A DNA stretch of 64,000 nucleotides from Accumulibacter phosphatis (GTDB lineage Bacteria > Pseudomonadota > Gammaproteobacteria > Burkholderiales > Rhodocyclaceae), in assembly GCF_000024165.1 (NCBI RefSeq), contig NC_013194.1, positions 2,976,001-3,040,000 on the forward strand, read 5' to 3'. The position numbers and the translations under genes were made by a program. Under the pieces are notes generated by a model. That model was not told where the DNA came from. It did no database searches and saw only the letters and a list, made by a program, of their open reading frames with translations. Below are positions 34,401 to 42,496 of the stretch, piece by piece. Positions within the stretch are counted from its first letter, which is position 1. Each line of letters begins with the position of its first letter.

Positions 34401-36656
34401 CTGCAGCGCGCCTCCCTGAACGATGTCGCCGCCAGCAATGCCGTTCTTGACGGAGTGCAGGCCAGCGAGAGCGTCTGGATCAACGCCGACTTGCGGCGGG
34501 CGCAACTGAACGACGCCGACTTCACTGGCGCCGACCTGCGTGGCGCGCGGCTGGCGGCCAGCCGTGGCCGCCCCGACCTCGCCGGCGCGCGACTCGACGG
34601 CGCCACCGCAGCCGGCGCCGAGCACCCGGATCTGCCCCGCCTGCCCGCCCGCCCCGAGGCCTTGCTGTGTCCCTGGCTACGCCAGGGCCACAGCAGCTTG
34701 GTCAACAGCGTCGCCTTTTCGCCCGACGGGCGACGCCTGCTTTCCGGCAGCCACGACCAGACGCTGCGCCTCTGGGATGCCGAAACCGGCGAGGAGATCC
34801 GCTCCTTCGCCGGCCATCAGGGTGGGGTGGCGAGCGTCGCCTTTTCGCCCGACGGCCGACGCCTGCTCTCCGGCAGCGACGACCAGACGCTGCGCCTCTG
34901 GGATGCCGAAACCGGCCAGGAGATCCGCTCCTTCACCGGCCATCAGGGTGGGGTGTTGAGCGTCGCCTTTTCGCCCGACGGGCGACGCCTGCTCTCCGGC
35001 AGCCGCGACCAGACGCTACGCCTCTGGGATGCCGAAACCGGCCAGGAGATCCGCTCCTTCGCCGGCCATCAGAGTGCGGTGACCAGCGTCGCCCTGTCGC
35101 CCGACGGCCGACGCCTGCTCTCCGGTAGCCACGACCGGACGCTACGCCTCTGGGATGCCGAAACCGGCCAGGAGATCCGCTCCTTCACCGGCCATCAGGG
35201 TGGGGTGGCGAGCGTCGCCTTTTCGCCCGACGGCCGACGCCTGCTGTCCGGCAGCTTCGACCAGACGCTACGCCTCTGGGATGCCGAAACCGGCCAGGAG
35301 ATCCGCTCCTTCGCCGGTCATCAGAGTTGGGTGACGAGCGTCGCCTTTTCGCCCGATGGCCGACGCCTGCTTTCCGGCAGCGGCGACCAAACGCTGCGCC
35401 TCTGGGATGCCGAATCCGGCCAGGAGATCCGCTCCTTCGCCGGCCATCAGAGTGTGGTGGCCAGCGTCGCCTTTTCGCCCGACGGCAGGCACCTGGTCTC
35501 CGGCAGCTGGGACGACTCCCTGCTCCTCTGGAATGCCGAAACCGGCCAGGAGATCCGCTCCTTCGTCGGCCATCACGGTCCGGTGGCTAGCGTCGCCTTT
35601 TCGCCCGACGGCCGACGCCTGCTCTCCGGCACCTGGGACCAGACGCTACGCCTGTGGGATGCCGAAACCGGCCAGGAGATCCGCTCCTACACCGGCCATC
35701 AGGGTCCGGTGGCTGGCGTCGCCAGTTCGGCCGACGGCCGACGCCTGCTCTCCGGCAGCGACGACCACACGCTGCGCCTCTGGGATGCCGAAACCGGCCA
35801 GGAGATCCGCTTCTTCGCCGGCCATCAGGGTCCGGCGACGAGCGTCGCCTTTTCGCCCGACGGCCGTCGCCTGCTCTCCGGCAGCGACGACCACACGCTG
35901 CGCCTCTGGGATGCCGAAACCGGCCAGGAGATCCGCTCCTTCGCCGGCCATCAGGATTGGGTGACGAGCGTCGCCTTTTCGCCCGATGGCCGACGCCTGC
36001 TCTCCGGCAGCCACGACCACACGCTGCGCCTCTGGGATGCCGAATCCGGCCAGGAGATCCGCTCCTTCGCCGGCCATCAGGGTTGGGTGTTGAGCGTCGC
36101 CTTTTCGCCCGACGGCCGACGCCTGCTCTCCGGCAGCGACGACCAGACCTTGCGCCTCTGGGATGCCGAATCTGGCCAGGAGATCCGCTCCTTCGCCGGC
36201 CATCAGGGTCCGGTGACGAGCGTCGCCTTTTCGCCCGACGGCCGACGCTTGCTCTCCGGCAGCCGCGACCAGACGCTACGCCTCTGGGATGCCGAAACCG
36301 GCCAGGAGATCCGCTCCTTCGCCGGCCATCAGGGTCCGGTGGCTAGCGTCGCCTTCTCGCCCGACGGCCGACGCCTGCTCTCCGGCAGTCATGACGGGAC
36401 GTTGCGCCTCTGGGATGCCGAGTCCGGCCAGCAACTGCGCTGCTGCTGGGCGAACGGCGAGCGCTGGTTTTCGCTCGACATGACTCCGTTCCAGCCCGGC
36501 GCCAACCTCGCCACACTCGCACAGCCCATCCTGCGCGGGCGCGGGCCGCTGCCGCTGGCCTTTGTGGAAGCGATCGAGCAGATTCCACCGGCACCGTGGA
36601 TCCCCCGCCACTGGCTCGCCGACGACCTGCCCGAACTATGGTTTCCGGCGGCCTGA
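31443..36656 (+). CDS. MinD/ParA-REase-NACHT-pentapeptide-WD40 giant protein
   Basis: This 1737-residue protein has at least five parts. Residues 1 to about 280 form a MinD/ParA-like ATPase with the deviant P-loop YKGGVGRT (Lys12) and IWDLDIEAPGL. About 315-420 is a restriction-endonuclease-like (Mrr-type) domain with Asp346 and Glu364-x-Lys366 (YLVECKAY). About 485-650 is a NACHT/STAND NTPase with P-loop GDYGTGKS (491-498) and LLLDSFDEMG, followed by a helical region with the sequence FSHKSFLEFFIARRLW typical of NACHT proteins. Pentapeptide-like repeats follow at about 927-1060, then fourteen WD40 repeats at 1083-1670. By family knowledge the WD40 part would sense a ligand, NACHT would oligomerise, and the nuclease would act as effector. 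This is a candidate defence protein. Confidence 0.88.
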   Translation: MRPFTITFYSYKGGVGRTLLAANLGVLRARRGKTLIWDLDIEAPGLHRIPDLRPQGRIECGLFEWIDAWQKAGKGAADYPALLKCIRPSRVSEHLHVLAAHGDDANPALLYQSIDWHDFLHIHIDQGYHLFAKALDAFGDAGYETVLLDARTGLTDLGGLIAALLPHVTVLVGNYGAQNLAGLAGIWQSLQPLAERQMPIRGDLPPLERLLVASPIPPDFAGREVAEQEWRQTFGLDARERLKTVSFDQDVLFTDRLMVATRESERRIVKDYLAIDEALESYYRANLLTSREVSLSHAARPDVYGPGERGSAQQRGKTFEEKVAYLLQLLGYSVEQKQLLDGNEIDLIASKRGDFGEVTTYLVECKAYTGAVPKEAAEKLAVWLDGDQARGRRAKGMLVAEKAFSAAAATFCESHGNLVALTYGQLERSLLDFTPYLARLRQVYESASLARWYVQQKVRLTDQAESPVADLLPHARAWARGAGSRLWLLLGDYGTGKSAFMAHLAYTLANDCAGDADAPVPIAVNLKNFPNAVTLEQLLQEHLRHELKLAVNPAILLHLLAAGRIVLLLDSFDEMGVATVGKSVEEQFRQLAAPAAQAGSSPQANRVLITSRTHFFRDRGQARTAGLGMADAVNPESALGQAARSFQATLDDLLPFDEAQIGEYLEKRLGRIHGQQAWADIQSIYGLEDLARVPQLLDIILHGLPTLKTGGRAATPGALYLIYTDQWLNDPRLRLAEMQLSARQIALLLETLSTALWARADQRLHYSDLARLVREHSPGLAAGLNHERVDLELRTAAFLVRSSDGYYRFSHKSFLEFFIARRLWQIDAREYPGDELATALDTARLNRESVSMLGDLLLANLPPGADQPATGYHGFLKATGELLAQPYRKGVSENALLLRHYLIGHRDGPSRRRQPAPAEAWPAPPQLQGADLAGLNLAGVDLRRAQLQQADLTGCDLGFACLADACLDDARLDKARLESADCRGARLQRASLNDVAASNAVLDGVQASESVWINADLRRAQLNDADFTGADLRGARLAASRGRPDLAGARLDGATAAGAEHPDLPRLPARPEALLCPWLRQGHSSLVNSVAFSPDGRRLLSGSHDQTLRLWDAETGEEIRSFAGHQGGVASVAFSPDGRRLLSGSDDQTLRLWDAETGQEIRSFTGHQGGVLSVAFSPDGRRLLSGSRDQTLRLWDAETGQEIRSFAGHQSAVTSVALSPDGRRLLSGSHDRTLRLWDAETGQEIRSFTGHQGGVASVAFSPDGRRLLSGSFDQTLRLWDAETGQEIRSFAGHQSWVTSVAFSPDGRRLLSGSGDQTLRLWDAESGQEIRSFAGHQSVVASVAFSPDGRHLVSGSWDDSLLLWNAETGQEIRSFVGHHGPVASVAFSPDGRRLLSGTWDQTLRLWDAETGQEIRSYTGHQGPVAGVASSADGRRLLSGSDDHTLRLWDAETGQEIRFFAGHQGPATSVAFSPDGRRLLSGSDDHTLRLWDAETGQEIRSFAGHQDWVTSVAFSPDGRRLLSGSHDHTLRLWDAESGQEIRSFAGHQGWVLSVAFSPDGRRLLSGSDDQTLRLWDAESGQEIRSFAGHQGPVTSVAFSPDGRRLLSGSRDQTLRLWDAETGQEIRSFAGHQGPVASVAFSPDGRRLLSGSHDGTLRLWDAESGQQLRCCWANGERWFSLDMTPFQPGANLATLAQPILRGRGPLPLAFVEAIEQIPPAPWIPRHWLADDLPELWFPAA
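34689..36452 (+). repeat. Fourteen tandem 126-base WD40 repeats
   Basis: Fourteen in-frame copies of a 42-codon unit start exactly every 126 bases from 34689. Each begins at the conserved His of the HQ-x-x-V turn and contains SVAFSPDGRRLLSG and TLRLWDAETGQEIRSF. The number fits two seven-bladed propellers. The copies are almost identical in DNA. Differences concentrate at two residues after HQ, one after the following Val, and the residue before the Asp of S-x-D. Such arrays change by recombination and slippage, and assemblies may collapse them. Confidence 0.95.
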
Positions 36657-36822
36657 GGCGTCGTCCGCGGTAGCTGCTTTGCCTGGTCGCCGAGCGGAGC
36701 GACCGCAGCGCTGGCGCCCGGCGGATGCCTCGAATTCACCTTCCGCGCCCAGTTGCGCTGGACCAGTGCGAAAAAGCGGTCGTCGCCTACAATGTGCAGG
36801 CTTCTTCAACCGGGTACTCACG

Positions 36823-37023
36823 ATGCGGACAAGAATCGTCATCGACGACCAACGGATGCAGGACGCTCTGCTTGCGACGGGGTTGCAAACCAAGCGCGAA
36901 GCGGTCGAACTCGGGCTGCGCACCCTGCTGCGCTTGCGCCAACAAGAAGAGATACGAGGCTGCCGCGGCAAGCTGAACTGGCAGGGTAACCTCGATACCA
37001 TGCGGGCCGACAAGCGCTCGTAG
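36823..37023 (+). CDS. vapB: VapB-type antitoxin, orphan
   Basis: This 66-residue protein resembles type II VapB antitoxins of the ribbon-helix-helix DUF2191 group: RTRIVIDDQRMQDALLATG, then TKREAVELGLRTLLRLR. Such proteins bind their own promoter and neutralise a PIN-domain VapC nuclease. No VapC gene follows. The bases just after the stop can be read as L-V-V-D-S-P-V in an overlapping frame, like the first residues of VapC, before the cobalamin cluster begins on the other strand. The toxin was probably deleted. Confidence 0.75.
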   Translation: MRTRIVIDDQRMQDALLATGLQTKREAVELGLRTLLRLRQQEEIRGCRGKLNWQGNLDTMRADKRS

Positions 37024-37059
37024 TCGATTCCCCTGTCGGCAGTACGCCGCGCACGGTGC

Positions 37060-38025
37060 TCACTCGGGCGGCGACTTGTCCCCAATGACCGCCTCGATCT
37101 CGCTCACCGGCAAGTTGAAAAAGCGGGCGATGTCCACGGCGCTCTCGCCCTGCGCCAGACGCTCGCGCACATCCGCCTTCCAGCCGTCGAGCCCGAGACT
37201 CAGCGAGCGTCCTGCCTTCTCGCCGACGACCGTTTCGCCGGTCAGCTCGGCGTACTTGTTGGCGTAGCCGCGCGGGGTGATCATCAGGCCCTCGCCGATG
37301 AAGGTGCTGCTGTTGCCGACCAGCACGGTGGTGAGCATGCCGATGTCGCAGTCGGCCATCTGCGCGAGGGTGGTGAGCTGGATCGTCTGCTTCTTGCGGT
37401 ACGCCGACTTGACGACCGCCACCGGCGTCTCCGGCGAGCGGTGCTTGAGCAGGATGCGCTGGGCTTCGACGATCTGTCCGGTGCGCCGGCCGCTGCGCGG
37501 GTTGTAGAGGGCGACGACGAAATCAGCGCGCGCCGCGGCCTCGAGCCGGCGGGCGATGACCGGCCAGGGGGTCAGCAGGTCGGAGAGCGAGATCGAGCAG
37601 AAGTCGTGCGTCAGCGGCGCGCCGACCAGCGCGGCGCACGCCGAGAGGGCCGTGGCGCCGGGGACGACCTCGACGGTGATTCCCGAACCCGGGCGCCAGC
37701 CCGATTGCAGCAGGACTTCGTAGGTCGGCCCGGCCATGCCGTAGACGCCGATGTCGCCGGACGAGATCACGGCCACGGTCTTGCCCTGGCGCGCGTGCTC
37801 CCAGGCTTCGTTGCAGCGATCGAGTTCCTCGGTCATTCCCTTGCGGATCACCTCCTTGCCGTCGAGAAGATCCTGCACGAGCTTGATGTAGGTCGCGTAG
37901 CCGATGACCACGTCGGCCTCGGCGATGGCGGCGCGGGCACGGTAGCTCATGTGTTCCTGGGCGCCGGGGCCGAAGCCGACGAGAATGATCTTGCCGGTTT
38001 TCTGGGTCGTGTCGGGTGCGTTCAT
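37060..38025 (-). CDS. cobJ: Precorrin-3B C17-methyltransferase
   Basis: This 321-residue SAM-dependent enzyme contracts and methylates the corrin ring at C17 (CobJ/CbiH). Marks are GKIILVGFGPGAQEHMSYRA at the N terminus, ISSGDIGVYGMAGP, VVPGATALSACAALVGAPL and VALYNPRSGRR, all typical. A C-terminal extension of about 60 residues (from GETVVGEKAGRS) exceeds the core family length and is found in other betaproteobacterial CobJ proteins. It is the last gene of the operon and overlaps the CbiG C-terminal gene by 4 bases. Confidence 0.93.
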   Translation of the reverse strand: MNAPDTTQKTGKIILVGFGPGAQEHMSYRARAAIAEADVVIGYATYIKLVQDLLDGKEVIRKGMTEELDRCNEAWEHARQGKTVAVISSGDIGVYGMAGPTYEVLLQSGWRPGSGITVEVVPGATALSACAALVGAPLTHDFCSISLSDLLTPWPVIARRLEAAARADFVVALYNPRSGRRTGQIVEAQRILLKHRSPETPVAVVKSAYRKKQTIQLTTLAQMADCDIGMLTTVLVGNSSTFIGEGLMITPRGYANKYAELTGETVVGEKAGRSLSLGLDGWKADVRERLAQGESAVDIARFFNLPVSEIEAVIGDKSPPE

Positions 38026-38447
38026 TGGGCGATCCGTGCAATGGAGACAGTGGCGTTGCGGCCATCGAGGCCCTGCGCCTTGTGTTTTTCGATCAGAAGG
38101 TGGTTCCTGCCGGCGCCGGCGGCGAGCAGCGCGGCGGCTTCGGAGACCGACGGCGTGCCGGTGTACCGGCGCACCGTTTCCGAGGGGTTGGGGACGTCGA
38201 CGCGCGCGAGTTCGCTGGCCGCGTAGAAGCGGATCTGCCAGCCGTTGGTCGCGGCCACGTGCAGCAGCCCGACTTCGTCGGCCTTGAGGTCGATGCTCGC
38301 CACCGCCCGCACGTCGGCGAGGCTGGCGCGACAGGCCGTGAGGGCCTCGTCGATGGCGCGGACGATCGTCGACGCCGGTGTTCCCCGATCACAGCCGAGA
38401 CCCAGGGCGATCGGCCGCGGGTCGGCGCCCGCCCGGGCCGGGCTCAT
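38022..38447 (-). CDS. cobE: CobE/CbiG C-terminal domain protein
   Basis: This 141-residue protein corresponds to the C-terminal domain of CbiG, also found alone as CobE: IALGLGCDRGTPASTI, then ASIDLKADEVGLLHVA and a late GTPSVSEAAALLAAGAG. CbiG opens the delta-lactone and releases acetaldehyde in the anaerobic pathway. The ATG at 38447 overlaps the end of the CbiG N-terminal gene by 4 bases, so the two halves are made separately but coupled. Confidence 0.85.
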   Translation of the reverse strand: MSPARAGADPRPIALGLGCDRGTPASTIVRAIDEALTACRASLADVRAVASIDLKADEVGLLHVAATNGWQIRFYAASELARVDVPNPSETVRRYTGTPSVSEAAALLAAGAGRNHLLIEKHKAQGLDGRNATVSIARIAQ

Positions 38448-39187
38448 GCCGAACTCTCCGGCCGGTAGATGATCCGCTTGCCGGCCAGGCGGCCGGCGTA
38501 GTCGGCCGGCAGCGCGCGCGTGCTGATCCAGAGAACCGCGGCAAAGCGATCGGGATCGACGTCTTCGAGGCGCGTGAAACAGTGCAGGTTGGCCGGCAGG
38601 GGAACGCTGCGGCCGTTGGCGTGATGCGTCCACCAGTCGCGGCTGCCGGCCTCCTGGACCAGCGCCACCGGCTCGTCGTTGACCACCGCGGCGCTCGCCC
38701 GGACGAGTTCGCCATGCGTCGCCTCGAAGGTCCAGCCAAGCTCGCGGCCGAGCAGGTCGACGGCCAGCGTCTGGCGAGCGTCGGACGCCGTGGTCAGCAC
38801 CGGCGTCGCGCCGAGCGCCGTGGCGAGGTGGCCGGCCAGGGCGTTGGCACCGCCGAGGTGGCCGGAGAGCACGGGGATGGCAAACTGGCCGGCTTCGTCG
38901 ATCACCACCACCGCCGGGTCGGTGTCCTTCCCGCGCAGGTGCGGCGCGATCAGGCGGACGACGGCGCCGAGCGAAACGATGGCGACGATGCCGTCGAACG
39001 CGGCGAACAGCGCCGGCACCTGGTCGCCGACCTTGCCCGTGTAGCAATGCGCGGCACCCGCTGCGGCGGCTTCGGCCTCGGCGGCGAACTTCTCCGGGGC
39101 GAACAACTGCGCACCCGGCAGCGCGGCGACCACCTTGCCGGCCAGCGCAATGCCGTGGCGGGTGATCGAGACGACGGCAACCTTCAT
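38444..39187 (-). CDS. cbiG: CbiG N-terminal domain protein (cobalt-precorrin-5A hydrolase part)
   Basis: This 247-residue protein starts at ATG 39187 (MKVAVVSITRHGIALAGKVV) and carries the CbiG N-terminal and middle domains: IVSLGAVVRLIAPHLRGKDT, VLSGHLGGANALA and TASDARQTLAVDLLG. It acts on cobalt-precorrin-5A. The usual C-terminal part is in the next gene. It overlaps cobI by 4 bases upstream and cobE by 4 bases downstream. The longer frame to 39364 is a shadow of cobI. Confidence 0.88.
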   Translation of the reverse strand: MKVAVVSITRHGIALAGKVVAALPGAQLFAPEKFAAEAEAAAAGAAHCYTGKVGDQVPALFAAFDGIVAIVSLGAVVRLIAPHLRGKDTDPAVVVIDEAGQFAIPVLSGHLGGANALAGHLATALGATPVLTTASDARQTLAVDLLGRELGWTFEATHGELVRASAAVVNDEPVALVQEAGSRDWWTHHANGRSVPLPANLHCFTRLEDVDPDRFAAVLWISTRALPADYAGRLAGKRIIYRPESSA

Positions 39188-39969
39188 GCGCTGGCCGCCT
39201 CCAGCGCTTCCTTGCGCGAGCGGCAGCCGCGCCGCAGTTCGCCACGCGTGCGCTTGGGGTTCTGGACCAGCATCAGCGACAGGTAGTTGGCCTTCTCGCC
39301 CTTCAGGCTGGTTACGTCGCGAACGACGCGCTCGTCGGGAGCGCCGACCTTTTCGACGAAGCAACTGGTCGCCAGCAGGTCGCGGCGATCGAGCAGTTCG
39401 ATGATCTCGTCGACCAGCGGCTTCACCTTGAGCAGGACGACGGTGTCGAACTCGTCGAGCAGGTGGTCGATGACGCCGACGCCGTAGGCGGCGGGAATGA
39501 CCGCCAGCGTCTCGTCCTCCTCGGCGAGCGTGACGCCGGTGCTGGCAGCGGCGGCGGCGAAGGAGCTGACGCCAGGGATGGTCTCCACCTCGACTTGCGG
39601 CACCAGTTCGCGGACGACGCGCGCCAGATGACCGAAGGTCGAGAAGGTCGAGGCGTCGCCTTCGACGAGAAAGACGAGGTCGCGCCCGGCGGCGAGCAGT
39701 TCAACGGTGTGGGCCGCCGCGCGCGCCCACGCCTTGGTCAGGATCTCCGGGTCGCGCGTCATCGGGAAGATCAGTTGCTCGGCGTCGTCCGGAATGGCGA
39801 GTCCGCCCCGCGCGACGATCGACAGCGCGTACGAGGTCTCCTCGGCTTTCTTGACCGGGTACAGCCAGCGCGCGCCGGACTGCAGGATCGTCCAGGCGCG
39901 GCGGGTGATCAGTTCGGGGTCGCCGGGGCCGAGCGAGGCGCCGATCAGTTTTCCGTAAGAGGTGGTCAT
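39184..39969 (-). CDS. cobI: Precorrin-2 / cobalt-factor II C20-methyltransferase
   Basis: This 261-residue SAM-dependent enzyme (CobI/CbiL) methylates C20. It has GKLIGASLGPGDPELITRRA, LVEGDASTFSTFGHLAR and VETIPGVSSFAAAAA, the standard tetrapyrrole methylase motifs. The C terminus has a basic extension (KRTRGELRRGCRSRKE). It is separated from the upstream cbiET gene by 84 bases, the largest gap in this part of the operon, and overlaps cbiG downstream. Confidence 0.93.
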   Translation of the reverse strand: MTTSYGKLIGASLGPGDPELITRRAWTILQSGARWLYPVKKAEETSYALSIVARGGLAIPDDAEQLIFPMTRDPEILTKAWARAAAHTVELLAAGRDLVFLVEGDASTFSTFGHLARVVRELVPQVEVETIPGVSSFAAAAASTGVTLAEEDETLAVIPAAYGVGVIDHLLDEFDTVVLLKVKPLVDEIIELLDRRDLLATSCFVEKVGAPDERVVRDVTSLKGEKANYLSLMLVQNPKRTRGELRRGCRSRKEALEAASA

Positions 39970-40053
39970 TCTTCTTCCTTCGTGGCGGGGATTGGACGGA
40001 TTCAGCCGGCTTTGGCCGGACGTGGCCGGACTTGGTCGGACTCTCAGCGGCGG

Positions 40054-41349
40054 TCATCCGTGTTCGTGGGTAGCGGTGACGATCCACACCGGGTTCTGCG
40101 CCACCAGCCGGTGCATGTCGAGAATCGGCTGGCTGCGGCCGGCCTGGAGCTGCACGACGTCCCAGGCGACAGCGGCAGCCGCCAGCGCCGCCTGGGTGGT
40201 GGCGAGGTTTTCCAGGGTGACCAGGTTGATCACCAGGCGGCCGCCAGGCTTCAGGCGGGCCATGATCAGGCGGATCAGCTCGCCGAGTTCGCCGCCCGAA
40301 CCACCGATGAAAACGGCGTCGGGATCCGGCCAGGTGTCGAGGTGGGCCGGCGCCTTGCCCTCGACCAGCGTGTAGTTGCCGACGCGAAAGCGCTCGGCGT
40401 TGGCGCGCGCGTTGGCGGCATCGGCGCTGTTCTTCTCGATCGCCCAGACGTGTCCGAGGGGAGCCAGGCGCGCCGCTTCCAGCCCGACCGATCCGGAGCC
40501 GGCACCGATGTCCCAGACGACCGCGTCAGCCGCCAGACGCAAGCGCGCCAGCGACACGGCGCGCACTTCCTGCTTGGTGATCAGCCCCTTGTCTGGTGCG
40601 CGCTGCTGGTATTCCAGGTCGTCGAGACCGAAAGCGGGCTGCGGAAAATCGCCCGGGCGTTCGACGAGCACGACGTTCGGCTCGGGAAACTCGCGGCTGG
40701 CGGCATCCGCCGCAGCCAGGTCGGCGAAGAGCTGCTCGTCGGGCAGCAGCAGACGGCAGGCAACCGACAACTTCACCTCTTCGCCATAGCCGGCGGTGAT
40801 CAGCGCCCGCGCCAGGCGGGCCGGGCCGTTCTCGGGGCCGGTGAATACCGCCACCAGCGGCTGCAGTGCGATGGCGCGCATCACCGCGTACAGGCCGTGC
40901 GCCGGCATCGCGCCGACGAACCACTCGCCGGCGTCGGCGCTGTGGCAGGAGGCGATCCGCAGGTTCTGCCAGGGCTTGCGGAAACGCGCGCAGGCAATCT
41001 GCACCGTCGACGGCGCCGGCAGAATATCGACCTCTGCCGCGCCGAGCTTGCCGGTCAGGAACGCGGCGATGCCATGGCACAGGGGGTCGCCGGTGGCCAG
41101 CACGGCGACCGACTTGCCGCCCGCACGCGCCGTGGCGATCCACTCCGGCACCTGCCCGAGGGCTCCGTCCATTGCCCGCACGACGCTGCCGAACGGCAGG
41201 TGCGGGCGCACCAGTTCGAGCGTGCGACCGGCGCCGATCACCAGATCCGCCCCGGCGAGGCGTTGCCGGGCAGCCCCCGACAAGCCCGTCCAGCCGTCGT
41301 CGAGGATGCCGACCAGCGCGCAGGCGTCAGGCCGCGGCAAGGACTTCAT
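40054..41349 (-). CDS. cobL: Precorrin-6Y methyltransferase/decarboxylase (CbiET fusion)
   Basis: This 431-residue protein fuses two activities. The N-terminal half (about 1-225) is a tetrapyrrole methylase for C5 (CbiE, with VLATGDPLCHGI and ILPAPSTVQIACARF). The C-terminal half (about 240-431) is a class I methyltransferase that methylates C15 and decarboxylates (CbiT, with VWDIGAGSGSVGLEAARLAP and VFIGGSGGEL). The usual length of CobL-type fusions matches. Its start overlaps the end of cbiD by 23 bases. Confidence 0.93.
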   Translation of the reverse strand: MKSLPRPDACALVGILDDGWTGLSGAARQRLAGADLVIGAGRTLELVRPHLPFGSVVRAMDGALGQVPEWIATARAGGKSVAVLATGDPLCHGIAAFLTGKLGAAEVDILPAPSTVQIACARFRKPWQNLRIASCHSADAGEWFVGAMPAHGLYAVMRAIALQPLVAVFTGPENGPARLARALITAGYGEEVKLSVACRLLLPDEQLFADLAAADAASREFPEPNVVLVERPGDFPQPAFGLDDLEYQQRAPDKGLITKQEVRAVSLARLRLAADAVVWDIGAGSGSVGLEAARLAPLGHVWAIEKNSADAANARANAERFRVGNYTLVEGKAPAHLDTWPDPDAVFIGGSGGELGELIRLIMARLKPGGRLVINLVTLENLATTQAALAAAAVAWDVVQLQAGRSQPILDMHRLVAQNPVWIVTATHEHG

Positions 41350-42496
41350 CCTCTTCGACGCGAACGATGAAGCGCCCCTCGAAATCGCAGACCAGCATGG
41401 TCAGTCGATACGTACCGGGGTAGCAGGCTCTGAGGCTACGGATGGCGCGCCCGGCCAGTTGCCGGTGAAAGGCTTCCGTGAGACCGAGGACGGCGAGGCG
41501 CTCGGCGGCAAAGCGGGCAGTCTCGGCAGCGCGGATCAGTTCGACGAGGTCCGCCGGCGCGCCCACCGCGAGAGCCGCTTCGGCGAGCAGGTCGCGGTCG
41601 ATCTCGGCTTTCCAGGCGTGCGTCACGGCCAGTCCCTGGCACATCTTGGTCAGTTTGCCGACCATCGCGCCGACGTAGACCTGCGCGATCTTGCGCTTGA
41701 CGGCGCTCTGAAAAGCGGCCTTGACGAAGTCGCCCATCTGCACGAAGCAGGCCTCGTCGAGTTCCGGCAACTGGCGCATGGCAAACTTCTCGGTCCGCCC
41801 GCCGGTGGTGAAGACGACGCTGGTCTGACCCTGTCTCGCCGCCACATCGACGCCCTGCACGACGCTCGCCCGGAAAGCGGCGGTCGAGTACGGTCTGACG
41901 ATGCCGGTGGTGCCGAGAATCGAGATGCCGCCGAGGATACCGAGGCGGGCATTAAGCGTCTTTCTTGCCATCTCCTCGCCGCCCGGAACGGAAACGGTCA
42001 CGATCAGGCCGTCGTGCGCGAGCAACTCGCCGCCGACGGCGCGCACGTTGTCGCGGATGTTGCGCTGCGGCACCGGGTTGATCGCCGGGCCGCCAACGGC
42101 AAGGCCGAGCCCCTCGCGGGTGACGGTGCCGACGCCCGGACCGCCCCGCAGTTCGATCTCGCCGGCACGCCGCGGCAGGAGCCTGACATCGGCCGTCATG
42201 TGCGCGCCGTGCGTGGCGTCCGGATCGTCGCCGCCGTCCTTGACGATCGCCGCATGCGCGCAGCGCTCGAGGCCGTCGTTGTCGACGCGGCCGTCGATCA
42301 CGGCGAAGCTGACCTCACGCCCGTTCGGCAGAAGACAGACGACGTTCTCCGGCACCTGGCCGGTGAGCAGCCCCAGCGTCGCCGCGCGCGCCGCCGCCGC
42401 CGAACAGGCGCCGGTGGTGAAACCCGTCCGGTTGCCGCGCTCGCGCCGGGTGTCGGACTTGCGGACCTTGCGCTGCGCGTGCCCCAGCTCGCTCAT
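41327..42496 (-). CDS. cbiD: Cobalt-precorrin-5B C1-methyltransferase
   Basis: This 389-residue CbiD methylates C1 in the cobalt-early pathway. Marks are RTGFTTGACSAAAARAA near the N terminus, GGPAINPVPQRNI, GILGGISILGTTGIVRP and FVKAAFQSAVKRKI. CbiD is diagnostic for the anaerobic-type route, in which cobalt is inserted early. It overlaps cbiC upstream by 4 bases and cbiET downstream. Confidence 0.95.
   Translation of the reverse strand: MSELGHAQRKVRKSDTRRERGNRTGFTTGACSAAAARAATLGLLTGQVPENVVCLLPNGREVSFAVIDGRVDNDGLERCAHAAIVKDGGDDPDATHGAHMTADVRLLPRRAGEIELRGGPGVGTVTREGLGLAVGGPAINPVPQRNIRDNVRAVGGELLAHDGLIVTVSVPGGEEMARKTLNARLGILGGISILGTTGIVRPYSTAAFRASVVQGVDVAARQGQTSVVFTTGGRTEKFAMRQLPELDEACFVQMGDFVKAAFQSAVKRKIAQVYVGAMVGKLTKMCQGLAVTHAWKAEIDRDLLAEAALAVGAPADLVELIRAAETARFAAERLAVLGLTEAFHRQLAGRAIRSLRACYPGTYRLTMLVCDFEGRFIVRVEEDEVLAAA

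Noticed and set aside
30897..34625. A 1242-codon open frame on the minus strand opposite the NACHT gene
   Set aside because: It is the mirror of a high-GC gene on the plus strand. It has no family motifs, is rich in low-complexity Ala, Val and Gly, and starts inside the coding region.
34689..36452. Regular 126-base repeats considered as CRISPR or satellite DNA
   Set aside because: They are in frame, encode WD40 units without spacers, and lie wholly within one gene.
36276..36611. Minus-strand frames through the WD40 repeats
   Set aside because: Several similar antisense frames arise only because the repeats are repeated; none has a start or a family.
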